Of a DNA stretch of 44,492 nt, positions 25,659 to 33,959 are shown in pieces. Under the pieces are notes generated by a model. The model did not search any database. It was not told the DNA's origin and was given only the letters and a program-made list of their open reading frames with translations. The position numbers and the translations under genes are program-made. Position 1 is the first letter of the stretch; each line of letters begins with the position of its first letter. The stretch is from an uncultured Bacteroides sp. (GTDB taxonomy: Bacteria; Bacteroidota; Bacteroidia; Bacteroidales; Bacteroidaceae), in NCBI GenBank assembly GCA_944322285.1, contig CALUOR010000029.1:1-44492 (forward strand), in the 5' to 3' direction.

Positions 25659-26325
25659 TTGTCTGCATAAAATAGGGATGATTGTAGGCTTGTGCCTGAT
25701 GCTGGCCGGTTGCGGAGATGATTATTTCGTGCCGTCCGTGAAGCAAGACTATCTGACGGCTTATTCTTCGGCCGCCGGGGAACTGACATCGGTCATGACC
25801 GACAAAGGCGTGCGTCTGCCTGTCTTGGCCGATGCCACAAATAGCCGTATCAAAGCCGACAGCTTAGTGCGGATTGTATGCAATTATACGGAGGAGACAA
25901 GCTCCGATGGCATCGCAGGCATACGCATTAACGCATTGGTCGGAGCCGTTTCTCCTATCCCGGAACCTGCCGAAAACTTTGAGGACGGAGTGAGAACTGA
26001 CCCGGCCGATGTGCTCAGCATTTGGATGGGGCTTGACTACTTGAATTGCATTCTTGAAGTAAAGGCTCAAAACCAAGCTCATTATTTCCATTTTGTAGAA
26101 GAGGAAGTGGAGACAGACAATGCCACAGGCCATCGTACGGTCGACTTGCTGCTCTATCACGATGCCGGTTCCGACCTGCAGGCTTACACCCAGCGTGCCT
26201 ACTTGTCTGTTCCGTTGCGCCAATATGTTTCCGGGGATGTGTCCGGTGTGACCATCCGTTTCAGCCTCCATACTTACGAAAACGAAGTGAAAACCTACAT
26301 TTTTGATTACAATCCCGCAAACTGA
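25651..26325 (+). CDS. NigD-like lipoprotein
   Basis: A 224-residue lipoprotein (lipobox LAGC, Cys about 21). An N-terminal OB-like part (KADSLVRIVCNYTEE, IRINALVGAVSPIPEP) is followed by a beta-rich C-terminal domain (DPADVLSIWMGLDYLNCILEV and later strands). This matches the NigD-like family of Bacteroidetes; function unknown. It overlaps the acyltransferase gene and precedes the rhodanese gene by 11 bp. Confidence 0.72.
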   Translation: MNNCLHKIGMIVGLCLMLAGCGDDYFVPSVKQDYLTAYSSAAGELTSVMTDKGVRLPVLADATNSRIKADSLVRIVCNYTEETSSDGIAGIRINALVGAVSPIPEPAENFEDGVRTDPADVLSIWMGLDYLNCILEVKAQNQAHYFHFVEEEVETDNATGHRTVDLLLYHDAGSDLQAYTQRAYLSVPLRQYVSGDVSGVTIRFSLHTYENEVKTYIFDYNPAN

Positions 26326-26336
26326 CTTCATAGAAT

Positions 26337-26729
26337 ATGTATAAAACGTGGTTTACAAGCATTTGTCTGTTAATAATCTCCCTCTTCTCCTGCCAGCAGA
26401 AAGAGAAAGGCTTTAAGACGCTGTCGGTAGACGAGTTTGCCGATGTGATAAACGACCCTGACGTGCAACGCCTCGATGTGCGTACCGTGGCCGAATATTC
26501 AGAAGGGCATATCCCCGGAAGCCTTAACATCAATGTGCTCGACGAGGAACATTTCGCTTCCATATCCGAGTCTGCCTTAGACAAGAACCGGCCGGTGGCT
26601 CTGTATTGCCGGAGCGGCAAGCGCAGCAAGAAAGCCGCCCGGATTCTCAGCGGAAAAGGCTTCCGGATATATGAGCTTTCCACGGGATTCAACGGATGGA
26701 AAGAAGCCGGACAACCGGTGGAGAAATAA
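26337..26729 (+). CDS. rhodanese-like lipoprotein
   Basis: A 130-residue protein with a lipobox (LFSC) and one rhodanese domain: DVRTVAEYSEGHIPGSLNIN and the active loop YCRSGKRSKKAA with the catalytic Cys. It may transfer sulfur or act as a persulfide carrier in the periplasm; the partner is unknown. It is the last gene of the PASTA-rluD-ddl transcript. Confidence 0.85.
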   Translation: MYKTWFTSICLLIISLFSCQQKEKGFKTLSVDEFADVINDPDVQRLDVRTVAEYSEGHIPGSLNINVLDEEHFASISESALDKNRPVALYCRSGKRSKKAARILSGKGFRIYELSTGFNGWKEAGQPVEK

Positions 26730-26768
26730 GTCTTATCCTGCATTATTGAAAATAAAATCTGCCTGTTA

Positions 26769-26806
26769 ATGCACAAAAAGTACTTTTTGGTAGATATTGC
26801 GTGCAT
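26769..26806. repeat. nested inverted repeats before glsA
   Basis: ATGCAC (26769-26774) and GTGCAT (26801-26806) flank the perfect palindrome AAAAAGTACTTTTT (26775-26788). It could be a weak terminator of the upstream operon or a binding site. Confidence 0.4.
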
Positions 26807-26819
26807 TTTCTATCAAAAT

Positions 26820-26852
26820 CTTGCTGAGAATTAAAAAGAAGCGTTAATTTTG
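26820..26852 (+). promoter_or_regulatory. probable glsA promoter
   Basis: TAATTTTG (26845-26852) with CTTG (26820-26823) 21 bp upstream, 25 bp before the glsA ATG. Confidence 0.55.
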
Positions 26853-26877
26853 CGCAGATATTTATTTGATTCAAAGA

Positions 26878-27699
26878 ATGGCGGATGACTCGTTGTTTTT
26901 AATAGACATTGACAGGATTCTTCGGGAGAAAGCGCCGAAGCAGGTTCGATACATACCCCGGTTTGTCGTTTCGTACTTGAAACATATCGTACATCAGGAC
27001 GAACTGAATGTGTTTTTGCGCGACTCGAAGGACAAGGTGGGAGTAGACTTCCTGGAGGCTTGTCTCGATTTTCTGGATGCGAAGATAGACGTGCATGGAG
27101 CCGAGAACCTGCCCGAAGACGGTCTTTATACATTCGTATCCAACCATCCCTTAGGAGGACAGGACGGCATTGCCTTGGGTTACGTGCTGGGCAAGCACTA
27201 CAACGGACGGGTGAAGTACATGGTGAACGACTTGCTGATGAATCTGCGCGGCCTGGCTCCCTTATGCATCCCCATCAACAAGACCGGCCGCCTGGCCAAG
27301 GATTTTCCCCGACTGGTAGAGGAAGGATTCTCCTCGGACAACCAGATGATTATGTTTCCGGCCGGATTGTGCTCGCGCCGTCAGAAAGGAGGCGTCATAG
27401 CGGACTTGGATTGGAAGAAGACCTTTATCGTAAAAAGCGTGGAGCACCATCGGGATGTAGTCCCCGTGCATTTCGAAGGGCGGAACTCCGACTTCTTCTA
27501 CAACCTGGCTAATGTATGCAAGGCCTTGGGGCTGAAAGTCAACATCGCCATGCTGTATTTGGCCGACGAGATGCTGAAGAACCGGCACAAGACATTTAAA
27601 GTGACCTTTGGCAAACCTATTCCTTGGCAAACCTTTGACAAATCGAAGACGCCTCTCCAATGGGCGGCCTACGTAAAAGACATCGTTTATAAGTTGTGA
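26878..27699 (+). CDS. glsA: glycine lipid O-acyltransferase (GlsA type)
   Basis: A 273-residue acyltransferase. The motif SNHPLGGQDGIALG (His90, Asp96, five residues between) is followed by PINKTGRLAKDFPRL and MFPAGLCSRRQKGG, which is the OlsA-like group once called hemolysin-like. Next to the GNAT-fold gene downstream it matches the glsA-glsB pair known in Bacteroides thetaiotaomicron to make glycine lipids: GlsB N-acylates glycine and GlsA adds a second fatty acid by O-acylation. The ATG at 26878 follows the promoter. A TTG at 26866 is a less likely start. Confidence 0.83.
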   Translation: MADDSLFLIDIDRILREKAPKQVRYIPRFVVSYLKHIVHQDELNVFLRDSKDKVGVDFLEACLDFLDAKIDVHGAENLPEDGLYTFVSNHPLGGQDGIALGYVLGKHYNGRVKYMVNDLLMNLRGLAPLCIPINKTGRLAKDFPRLVEEGFSSDNQMIMFPAGLCSRRQKGGVIADLDWKKTFIVKSVEHHRDVVPVHFEGRNSDFFYNLANVCKALGLKVNIAMLYLADEMLKNRHKTFKVTFGKPIPWQTFDKSKTPLQWAAYVKDIVYKL

Positions 27700-27727
27700 T
27701 GCTTACAATACATATATATTAAGAAGT

Positions 27728-28696
27728 ATGGAAGAGATTATTGCACCGATAGACAAGAATTTGCTGAAAGCGGAGCTGACCGAAGACAAGCGGTTGCGCA
27801 TGACCAACCGCAGCAATAACCAGATTTATATCGTTACGGCACAAGACTCGCCCAACACGATGAAGGAGATAGGGCGTTTGCGCGAAATAGCTTTCCGCGC
27901 CGCCGGAGGAGGAACTGGCTTGTCCATGGACATTGATGAGTATGACGTAATGGAGAACCCCTACAAGCAGCTCATCGTATGGAATCCGGAAGCCGAGGAA
28001 ATCCTTGGCGGATACAGATACTTGTTGGGCACGGACGTGCGCTTCGACGAAAAAGGCGCGCCCATACTGGCCACGGCGCACATGTTCCGCTTCTCCGAAA
28101 AGTTCCTGAAGGACTATCTGCCTACCACCATCGAGCTGGGACGCTCGTTCGTCACGCTGGAATATCAGTCCACCCGCATGGACAGCAAAGGGCTTTTCGC
28201 CTTGGACAACCTGTGGGACGGGCTTGGCGCGCTCACCGTCATCATGCCCAACGTGAAATATTTCTTCGGCAAAGTGACCATGTATCCCAGCTACCACCGC
28301 CTGGGGCGCGACATGATTCTATACTTCTTGCACAAGCACTTTGCGGACAAGGACGGCCTGGTCGTGCCGATGCAACCCCTGCACTGGGAGGCCGATGAAA
28401 ACCAGCTGAAAGCCCTATTCTGCAAAGACACCTTCAAGGAAGACTACAAGATTCTGAACTCCGAAATCCGCAAGTTCGGCTACAACATCCCCCCGCTTGT
28501 CAACGCCTACATGAGCCTGAGCCCCACGATGCGCGTGTTCGGCACGGCCATCAACGACGAGTTTGGCAACGTAGAAGAGACGGGCATCCTGATAGCCGTA
28601 GACGAGATTCTGGCCGAGAAGCGCATCCGCCACATCCAGTCGTTCATAGAGAACGAGCAAGACGCCGGCAAATTCATCTTCTCCAAACGGAAATAA
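27728..28696 (+). CDS. glsB: glycine N-acyltransferase (GlsB type, GNAT fold)
   Basis: A 322-residue OlsB-like GNAT protein. Seen: REIAFRAAGGGTG, the block EEILGGYRYLLG, ELGRSFVTLEYQS and GKVTMYPSYHRLGRDM, all typical of the acyl-homoserine-lactone-synthase-like N-acyltransferases that make ornithine or glycine lipids. Twenty-eight bp separate it from glsA, so the two are one unit. The products are serinoglycine-type envelope lipids in relatives. The pair ends at a strong terminator. Confidence 0.83.
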   Translation: MEEIIAPIDKNLLKAELTEDKRLRMTNRSNNQIYIVTAQDSPNTMKEIGRLREIAFRAAGGGTGLSMDIDEYDVMENPYKQLIVWNPEAEEILGGYRYLLGTDVRFDEKGAPILATAHMFRFSEKFLKDYLPTTIELGRSFVTLEYQSTRMDSKGLFALDNLWDGLGALTVIMPNVKYFFGKVTMYPSYHRLGRDMILYFLHKHFADKDGLVVPMQPLHWEADENQLKALFCKDTFKEDYKILNSEIRKFGYNIPPLVNAYMSLSPTMRVFGTAINDEFGNVEETGILIAVDEILAEKRIRHIQSFIENEQDAGKFIFSKRK

Positions 28697-28717
28697 AGCA
28701 ACGCCCCGCATAAAAAG

Positions 28718-28763
28718 AAAGAGGGCGCGTCCTAATGTAAAGCCATTATGACGCGCCCTCTTT
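28718..28763. terminator. bidirectional terminator between glsB and HU-related gene 2
   Basis: AAAGAGGGCGCGTC (28718-28731) and GACGCGCCCTCTTT (28750-28763) form a perfect 14-bp stem with A/T runs on both flanks, between convergent genes. Confidence 0.92.
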
Positions 28764-28803
28764 TCTTCTATTTCCTCCCCCTTATGGCTCCCTATGCGCT
28801 GCC

Positions 28804-29295
28804 TCAGGCCAACGGGTCGTCCGTCTCCTCATCGCCCGACTCGCCGCCGCCCGGCTCCGTGGTGCCGCCTCCCTGCGCGGGGTCTTGGTCCTCGGTGGCA
28901 GGGTTGAGTTCAATCCATTCCAGCTTCTTCGTGTCCACCAGGGCGCGGGTGTAGGCGCCGCTGCTCGATTTTTCGCGTTCGGGCGTGAACTGCACGCGCA
29001 CGGCCTTCACCTGTTTCTCGAAGTCGAAGTCTTCGAGATTGGCCACTCCCTTCGTGTCGAGCACGTAGCGGAAGTAGCCCAGGCCGTCAACGTGCACGCT
29101 CTTTCCTTGCGCCATCAGCGTGTTCATCACGCGCGCGATGTCGCCCAGCACAGCGTTGACGTCCGAGCGGGACACGGTTGATACAAAGGCCAGTTCTTCG
29201 GCCAAATCCTTCGTCTCTACGGGCGCTCCCTGCACAATGGCTTGGGGATAATATACGCCCGTCCTCTTGTGGTATGCTTTTTTATAAAACGGCAT
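28804..29295 (-). CDS. HU-related histone-like DNA-binding protein (TIGR01201 type), acidic tail
   Basis: A 163-residue protein. A basic start (MPFYKKAYHKRTGVYYP) is followed by the HU-like fold (VSRSDVNAVLGDIARVMNTL, GKSVHVDGLGYFRYVL, VRVQFTPERE) and then a low-complexity tail of Gly, Glu, Asp and Pro (about 135-163). It is the second HU-related gene in the window, poorly alike the first. It also has a periodic palindrome array upstream (29407-29508), of different sequence. A weak promoter candidate is at 29327-29334. Confidence 0.8.
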   Translation of the reverse strand: MPFYKKAYHKRTGVYYPQAIVQGAPVETKDLAEELAFVSTVSRSDVNAVLGDIARVMNTLMAQGKSVHVDGLGYFRYVLDTKGVANLEDFDFEKQVKAVRVQFTPEREKSSSGAYTRALVDTKKLEWIELNPATEDQDPAQGGGTTEPGGGESGDEETDDPLA

Positions 29296-29326
29296 AATGT
29301 TTTGGATTTTAAGGGTTATTTGTAAA

Positions 29327-29334
29327 CAATTTTA
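29327..29334 (-). promoter_or_regulatory. weak -7 candidate for HU-related gene 2
   Basis: Minus-strand TAAAATTG (7 of 8 bases of TAnnTTTG) with TTGT about 19 bp upstream, near the hairpin GATATGC/GCATATC (29347-29353/29364-29370). If used, the palindrome array lies upstream of the promoter. Confidence 0.3.
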
Positions 29335-29376
29335 TTCTCTCTGCGTGATATGCACAACATACTGCATATCAGCGGT

Positions 29377-29510
29377 TTACAATCTCTCTCAGTTCTATTT
29401 TCCCGAGGTAGCTACCAAGAGGAGGTCGAGGTAGCTACCTCGGGGGTGCCTTGGTAGCTACTAAGGGGAGGTAAAGGTAGCTACCGAGGGAAAACCGAGG
29501 TAGATTGTAA
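29377..29510. repeat. array of GGTAGCTACC palindromes at exact 23-bp spacing
   Basis: GGTAGCTACC starts at 29407, 29430 and 29476, a one-mismatch copy (GGTAGCTACT) at 29453, and a half copy (GGTAGATTGT) at 29499: five units exactly 23 bp apart with 13-bp non-repeated spacers. The copy at 29430 extends to the 16-bp palindrome CGAGGTAGCTACCTCG. TTACAATCT (29377-29385) and AGATTGTAA (29502-29510) form flanking inverted repeats. The array starts 10 bp after the stop of the DUF4988 gene and lies upstream of the HU-related gene. Confidence 0.96.
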
Positions 29511-29519
29511 GGGATTTTC

Positions 29520-31577
29520 TTACTGTTCTTTAAGTATCAACGGCAGGGAGGCCTTGGTATCGGGGTCTGTGTTCTCCGCGTATTGCCAGCCTGTACCGGA
29601 CAGGGCGGTGTTCATGGCGGTCAGGGCGGCGGACCAGTCGTTGTTGGTGACTTGGGTAGCACTTCCTGTAACAGTTCCGCTACCACCTACACCTGCTGTT
29701 GTACTCGCACTTGCCCAGTAGCAATCACTAACATTCAGTGTAGCTGAGTTACTCCCGATGATACCTCCTTTAGATGGAACTTGGTTCTCTTCTTCATTGT
29801 CGAGTGTAACATTTGCATAGCAAGCTTTAAGGGTTACATTTGCATTATTCATTCCTATCCCGACAATTCCTCCAAGGGAACAGGAAGGAACGATAGATGA
29901 AGTAGTACCGCTACTAAAACTACCCGAAGCATAACAAGCAGTGATTGTTGCTGTACTATTGCCTATCACTCCTACAATGCCTCCCGCTCTTCCGCTTTCA
30001 TAATCGGCTTTCAATGTCCCGTTAAACCGACAAGCAGTTATGACTGCCGTAATATTATAACCAGTTGACCCGATAATACCACCAACTTGGTCATTAGTTG
30101 CTGTAATTATTCCTGTCGCACTACAATTAGTAATATTTCCTCCATTCAATTCTCCTATTAAACCGCCCACATTAGTAATTCCAGATATCTCTGCATCTAT
30201 TACGTGGCAATTTTCTATATTGGCATTATTACTATACCCGGCCAACGCACCGACCCTAGAACCCTTGGTTTCAATTACAGGTTCTTCAAGAGTAAGATTC
30301 TTCACTGTAGCATATTTTGCAAGATAAGGGAATAGACCCACATAGTCCTGATCCTTATTTTCGATTTTCAAACCTTTTATAGAATGACCATTACCATCCA
30401 GAGTTCCATAAAAGTACTTGCTGTTCTCACCACTAGGATCATATATACCTATCGACAATTCTGTTCCTTCAAGATCTATGTCTTGGGTTAATTGGATAAC
30501 TTTTTGATAATAATAATAACCTTCTGAGCTCTTTTTAACCTGTTCAGCGATATAAGCCAGTTCGGTGGCAGAAGATACGGTGTAAGGAGCAGCCGCTGTT
30601 CCCTCGCCTTGAAGCCCTGTTTGCTTCACCGTCAGTTGATAAGTCTCTATTACTCGTCCGTTCTCCAGAAGTGTTATTTCCAATGTGGCTTCGGCATTTT
30701 CGTCTATACTGCCTGCATTTACCGTGATAGTGCCTTTTGCTGCACTTGCCGACCAGCCTTCGCCATCGATGATGCGCGCCGATACTTCCGCATCGCTGGG
30801 GGCATAAGTCAAGGTGCCGTCTGCCAGGTCTATGGTTTGGGTCAGGTCCAATGCCTTTCCGTTCTGCATGAATGTCAATGCGCCGTTGTATTTCGCTACT
30901 GTAAATGTTTTTCCGTCCGCCAAGGTGAATATAACATTGTTTCCTACTATCTCCACGTCCTTAAAGAAGCTGTCGCCATTGGCACCTGCAGGACCTGCCG
31001 GACCTGTGGAGCCGGTGTTTCCCTTGTCGCCCTGCTCGCCCTTCTCGCCCGTTACGCGATACCATGTCTCGCCTTCGTCCACACTGAGGTAGGCTATGTC
31101 GGCAATGATGGCGTCTCCTGCGGCATCGGTCTTAATGCCTTCGTCCTGCAAGGCCTTGCCGGTAGAGAGCTGCGGGGCGGCGGCGTCCTGTCCGTTGGCG
31201 GGGATGGGCGTGCCGTCAGGCGTGGTCAGTATCTCGCCGTCCAGCGTCCAGAGCCAGTTGCCCTCCTCGTCCTGCGTAATACCGATTTGAGAGGTTGTGC
31301 CGTTGTAAATAGAAATAGGGGTAGATTGATGGAAGTTGATGGTGTAACCAATGGTGTCGTTGGCTTGCATAATGGGTGCTACGGAGGTGATGTAGTCCAT
31401 CGTGTTGATAAGTGTCTGCAAGGCGTTGAGGTTGTTGTCGGTGGTCTTTTGCCACTCTTCGAGGGCGGCGATGCGCTCCTCCAGTCCGTTTACCTTGTTC
31501 CACAGCTCGGTGTCGTCATAGTCGTCGCACGAAGTGAACAGCGACACACTACTCAGGCAGCAGGCTGCCAGTATCAA
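29520..31577 (-). CDS. DUF4988/collagen-like/GLUG-repeat lipoprotein (start frameshifted)
   Basis: A 685-residue surface lipoprotein as read from a TTG at 31577. It has a lipobox (FTSC, Cys17), a short coiled coil (23-60), a DUF4988-like domain, a collagen-like run of Gly-x-x triplets (about 177-201), a beta-sandwich, and from about 390 a beta-helix of GLUG-type repeats (VGGLIGELNGGNITNC; AGGIVGVIGNSTATITAC). It is probably a surface adhesin or glycan-binding protein. With TTG the signal peptide lacks its basic start. In-frame sequence continues upstream (RKINC before the present start), but no ATG lies in that frame; an ATG at 31639-31637 is out of frame by one base across a C7 tract. Confidence 0.8.
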   Translation of the reverse strand: MILAACCLSSVSLFTSCDDYDDTELWNKVNGLEERIAALEEWQKTTDNNLNALQTLINTMDYITSVAPIMQANDTIGYTINFHQSTPISIYNGTTSQIGITQDEEGNWLWTLDGEILTTPDGTPIPANGQDAAAPQLSTGKALQDEGIKTDAAGDAIIADIAYLSVDEGETWYRVTGEKGEQGDKGNTGSTGPAGPAGANGDSFFKDVEIVGNNVIFTLADGKTFTVAKYNGALTFMQNGKALDLTQTIDLADGTLTYAPSDAEVSARIIDGEGWSASAAKGTITVNAGSIDENAEATLEITLLENGRVIETYQLTVKQTGLQGEGTAAAPYTVSSATELAYIAEQVKKSSEGYYYYQKVIQLTQDIDLEGTELSIGIYDPSGENSKYFYGTLDGNGHSIKGLKIENKDQDYVGLFPYLAKYATVKNLTLEEPVIETKGSRVGALAGYSNNANIENCHVIDAEISGITNVGGLIGELNGGNITNCSATGIITATNDQVGGIIGSTGYNITAVITACRFNGTLKADYESGRAGGIVGVIGNSTATITACYASGSFSSGTTSSIVPSCSLGGIVGIGMNNANVTLKACYANVTLDNEEENQVPSKGGIIGSNSATLNVSDCYWASASTTAGVGGSGTVTGSATQVTNNDWSAALTAMNTALSGTGWQYAENTDPDTKASLPLILKEQ

Positions 31578-31600
31578 ACAGTTAATCTTTCTTAAAAAAT

Positions 31601-31607
31601 GGGGGGG
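31601..31607. repeat. G7 (C7 on coding strand) homopolymer in signal-peptide region
   Basis: Seven G on the plus strand, next to an A6 run (31594-31599). Adding one base in either tract joins the ATG at 31639 to the lipoprotein reading frame. Confidence 0.9.
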
Positions 31608-31710
31608 TAAATTGGGCCCCTTTGGGTTCGTTTCTTCATTTGCTTTGGGGTTTTAAGGGTTAATAATTTAGTTGATTATATCTTCTTTATTAAAGAATGG
31701 TCCAAACTAT

Positions 31711-31950
31711 TTATTCGCATAAGGCGTGGCGTTTGCGCAGTTCATCGCTGGTACAATAATGCCCTTGGCGGTAGCTCTGCATGGATTGTGACAAGCGTTG
31801 CTCCAACTGCTCTACAGTGTATTGGCAGGGGGCGTTCCCACTTTCTTCGCTTTCATACACATTCAGCTTGTCCTGCAACCAGTGACGGTCGCCGGCAGGG
31901 AGCGCAAGGATTTGGCTCCACAAGTCTTGTACGGATACGGTTGCGTTCAT
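31711..31950 (-). CDS. antitoxin-like protein, duplicated copy
   Basis: A 79-residue protein. Residues 1-37 (starting MNATVSVQDLWSQILALP) match those of the antitoxin at 32277-32522 with one change (Asn for Lys), while the C-terminal half differs. DNA identity between the copies spans about 100 bp, including the start codon and the sequence before it. It follows the toxin gene by 18 bp. It may be a second antitoxin with another specificity, or a decaying copy. Confidence 0.7.
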   Translation of the reverse strand: MNATVSVQDLWSQILALPAGDRHWLQDKLNVYESEESGNAPCQYTVEQLEQRLSQSMQSYRQGHYCTSDELRKRHALCE

Positions 31951-31955
31951 AGTCT
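31850..31955. repeat. direct repeat, copy 1 (antitoxin 5' end)
   Basis: About 100 bp nearly identical to 32422-32527, covering the first 37 codons and upstream AGTCTG sequence of both antitoxin genes. Confidence 0.9.
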
Positions 31956-31968
31956 GTTTCTCCTATTT

Positions 31969-32280
31969 TTATTTTATATTGTCAGCTTGAATGAGAGGCT
32001 CGCGGCGGGTGTCCCACACATCGGCAACATACACTGTATCGCCATCGACATAATAGACCAACTTGCAGTTTCTATGTACTACCACACTGCGGAAGCCTTC
32101 GGGACGTTCGGTCATCAAAGGCTCGCGAAGACCGATGCAGGGATTGCGGACGATGCTTGCGACCCATTCCCGAATATTTCGGTGAAAATTCCCCGCTGCT
32201 TTCCTGCCAAATACAGTCGCAATGTAGCGGGCAGTCTCTTTTCGTTGCCGTTGAGCATAGGGAGTCCATTTCGCTTTCAT
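31969..32280 (-). CDS. RelE/ParE family toxin
   Basis: A 103-residue protein starting MKAKWTPYAQRQRKETARYI, with the ParE/RelE-like body (FGRKAAGNFHRNIREWVASI, then GFRSVVVHRNCKLVYYVDGD and VADVWDTRREP). Basic residues and the RxxxVxxxxKxxY pattern fit this toxin superfamily; whether it hits gyrase or mRNA is not clear. The ATG at 32280 overlaps the antitoxin stop by 4 bp (ATGA), which supports this start. Confidence 0.82.
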   Translation of the reverse strand: MKAKWTPYAQRQRKETARYIATVFGRKAAGNFHRNIREWVASIVRNPCIGLREPLMTERPEGFRSVVVHRNCKLVYYVDGDTVYVADVWDTRREPLIQADNIK

Positions 32281-32522
32281 AAGGTCGCCAAGAATTCTTC
32301 CATTTCCTTGTCCGCTTCCTCGGCGGTAATACATCGGCCCGCCTTCACATCAGCCAATGCCTGGTCAATGCGTGCGTTCAGTTCTTCCATAGTGTAGGGC
32401 GTGAGGTGTTCTTCCTCTTCGCTTTCATACACCTTCAGCTTGTCCTGCAACCAATGACGGTCGCCGGCGGGGAGCGCAAGGATTTGGCTCCACAAGTCTT
32501 GTACGGATACGGTTGCGTTCAT
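32277..32522 (-). CDS. antitoxin of the ParE/RelE-type module
   Basis: An 81-residue protein, MNATVSVQDLWSQILALP then AGDRHWLQDKLKVYES, and an acidic helical C-terminus (ELNARIDQALADVKAGR). The first half resembles the 'putative addiction module component' family; the second half probably wraps the toxin. A TACCTTTG box is at 32563-32556. The ATG at 32522 is preferred over an in-frame ATG at 32558, which overlaps that box. Confidence 0.78.
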   Translation of the reverse strand: MNATVSVQDLWSQILALPAGDRHWLQDKLKVYESEEEEHLTPYTMEELNARIDQALADVKAGRCITAEEADKEMEEFLATL

Positions 32523-32527
32523 AGTCT
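32422..32527. repeat. direct repeat, copy 2 (antitoxin 5' end)
   Basis: Partner of the repeat at 31850-31955, same orientation, about 570 bp apart, bracketing the toxin gene. Confidence 0.9.
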
Positions 32528-32555
32528 GCTCCTCCTCAACTAACATATTACGAGG

Positions 32556-32563
32556 CAAAGGTA
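32556..32563 (-). promoter_or_regulatory. -7 box of the toxin-antitoxin locus
   Basis: Minus-strand TACCTTTG, 33 bp before the antitoxin ATG. Only a TTGTG-like sequence is found at the -33 position. A TATCTTCG at 32607-32614 on the plus strand may serve purD. Confidence 0.5.
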
Positions 32564-32663
32564 CGAAAAGTATCCTTATTCACAACGCTTTTTCCCTTAT
32601 TATTCGTATCTTCGCACGCTGTATCTGCCAAAAGATATTAATATACATATATACCATACTATT

Positions 32664-33938
32664 ATGAACATCTTACTCTTAGGCTCGGGCGGCCGCGAAC
32701 ATGCCTTGGCATGGAAGATAGCCCAAAGTCCCCGCGTGGACAAACTTTACATCGCACCCGGCAACGCCGGCACGGCACAGGTGGGCGAGAACGTTGACAT
32801 CAAGGCTACGGACTTTGCCGCACTGAAGGTGTTTGCCTTAGAGCGCAGCATCGACATGATTGTCGTAGGGCCGGAAGACCCGCTGGTGCAAGGCATCTAC
32901 GATGAATTCAAGAATGACCTCACGACCCGCGACATCGCCATCATAGGCCCCAGTCGTGCCGGCGCGCAACTAGAAGGCAGCAAGGAGTTCGCCAAGGAAT
33001 TCATGCTGCGCCACAACATCCCCACCGCCCGCCACAAGAGCATCACCGCCGAGACGCTGAACGAAGGTCTTGCCTTCCTGGAGACGCTGAAGGCTCCCTA
33101 TGTACTGAAAGCCGACGGACTCTGCGCCGGCAAGGGTGTGCTCATCCTGCCCACGCTGGAGGAAGCCAAGAAAGAATTGCAGGAGATGCTGGGCGGTATG
33201 TTCGGTCAGGCCAGCGCAACAGTAGTCATCGAGGAATACCTCAGCGGCATCGAATGCAGCGTCTTTGTATTGACCGACGGCGAGCACTACAAAGTTCTGC
33301 CCGTAGCGAAAGATTACAAGCGCATCGGCGAAGGCGATACGGGCCTGAACACCGGCGGCATGGGCAGCGTGACGCCCGTCCCCTTTGCCAACGACGAATT
33401 TATGCAGAAGGTGCGCGAGCGCATCATTGAGCCTACCATCCAAGGTCTGCGTGACGAGGAGATTGTCTACAAAGGCTTCATCTTCTTAGGGCTGATGAAC
33501 GTGGCGGGCGACCCGATGGTCATCGAATATAACGTCCGCATGGGCGATCCAGAAACAGAAAGCGTCATGCTACGCCTGCAATCGGACTTGGTAGACCTGC
33601 TGGAAGGCGTTTGCCAAGACGACCTGCACCGCCGCACCATGATACTCGACCCCCGCACGGCTGCCTGCGTCATGCTGGTAAGCGGAGGTTATCCCGGAAA
33701 ATACGAGAAAGGGCTCCCCATCACGGGGTTCAACCTTGCCGAGACTACGGACAGCGTGCTTTTCCATGCCGGCACGACGGTAAAGGACGGGCGCATCGTG
33801 ACCAACGGCGGCCGTGTCATTGCCGTCTGCTCCTACGGCGACACCAAGGAAGAAGCCTTGGAGAAGAGCTATCGTGTGGCAGACATGCTGAGCTTCGAAG
33901 GGAAATACTTCCGCAGAGACATCGGCTTTGACTTGTAA
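32664..33938 (+). CDS. purD: phosphoribosylamine--glycine ligase
   Basis: A 424-residue ATP-grasp enzyme of purine synthesis (GAR synthetase). It starts [19 protein letters not shown], has [25 protein letters not shown] (ATP binding), [14 protein letters not shown] and the C-terminal [11 protein letters not shown]. It is full length. A membrane protein gene follows after 21 bp. Confidence 0.96.
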   Translation: MNILLLGSGGREHALAWKIAQSPRVDKLYIAPGNAGTAQVGENVDIKATDFAALKVFALERSIDMIVVGPEDPLVQGIYDEFKNDLTTRDIAIIGPSRAGAQLEGSKEFAKEFMLRHNIPTARHKSITAETLNEGLAFLETLKAPYVLKADGLCAGKGVLILPTLEEAKKELQEMLGGMFGQASATVVIEEYLSGIECSVFVLTDGEHYKVLPVAKDYKRIGEGDTGLNTGGMGSVTPVPFANDEFMQKVRERIIEPTIQGLRDEEIVYKGFIFLGLMNVAGDPMVIEYNVRMGDPETESVMLRLQSDLVDLLEGVCQDDLHRRTMILDPRTAACVMLVSGGYPGKYEKGLPITGFNLAETTDSVLFHAGTTVKDGRIVTNGGRVIAVCSYGDTKEEALEKSYRVADMLSFEGKYFRRDIGFDL

Positions 33939-33959
33939 AAAAGATAAAGTGCGACCATC

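Noticed and set aside
30609-31595. 328-codon plus-strand frame antisense to the DUF4988 lipoprotein
   Set aside because: Cys- and Val-rich shadow of the repetitive lipoprotein gene.
32601-32663. Purine riboswitch before purD
   Set aside because: The leader is about 50 nt and has no conserved purine-aptamer elements.
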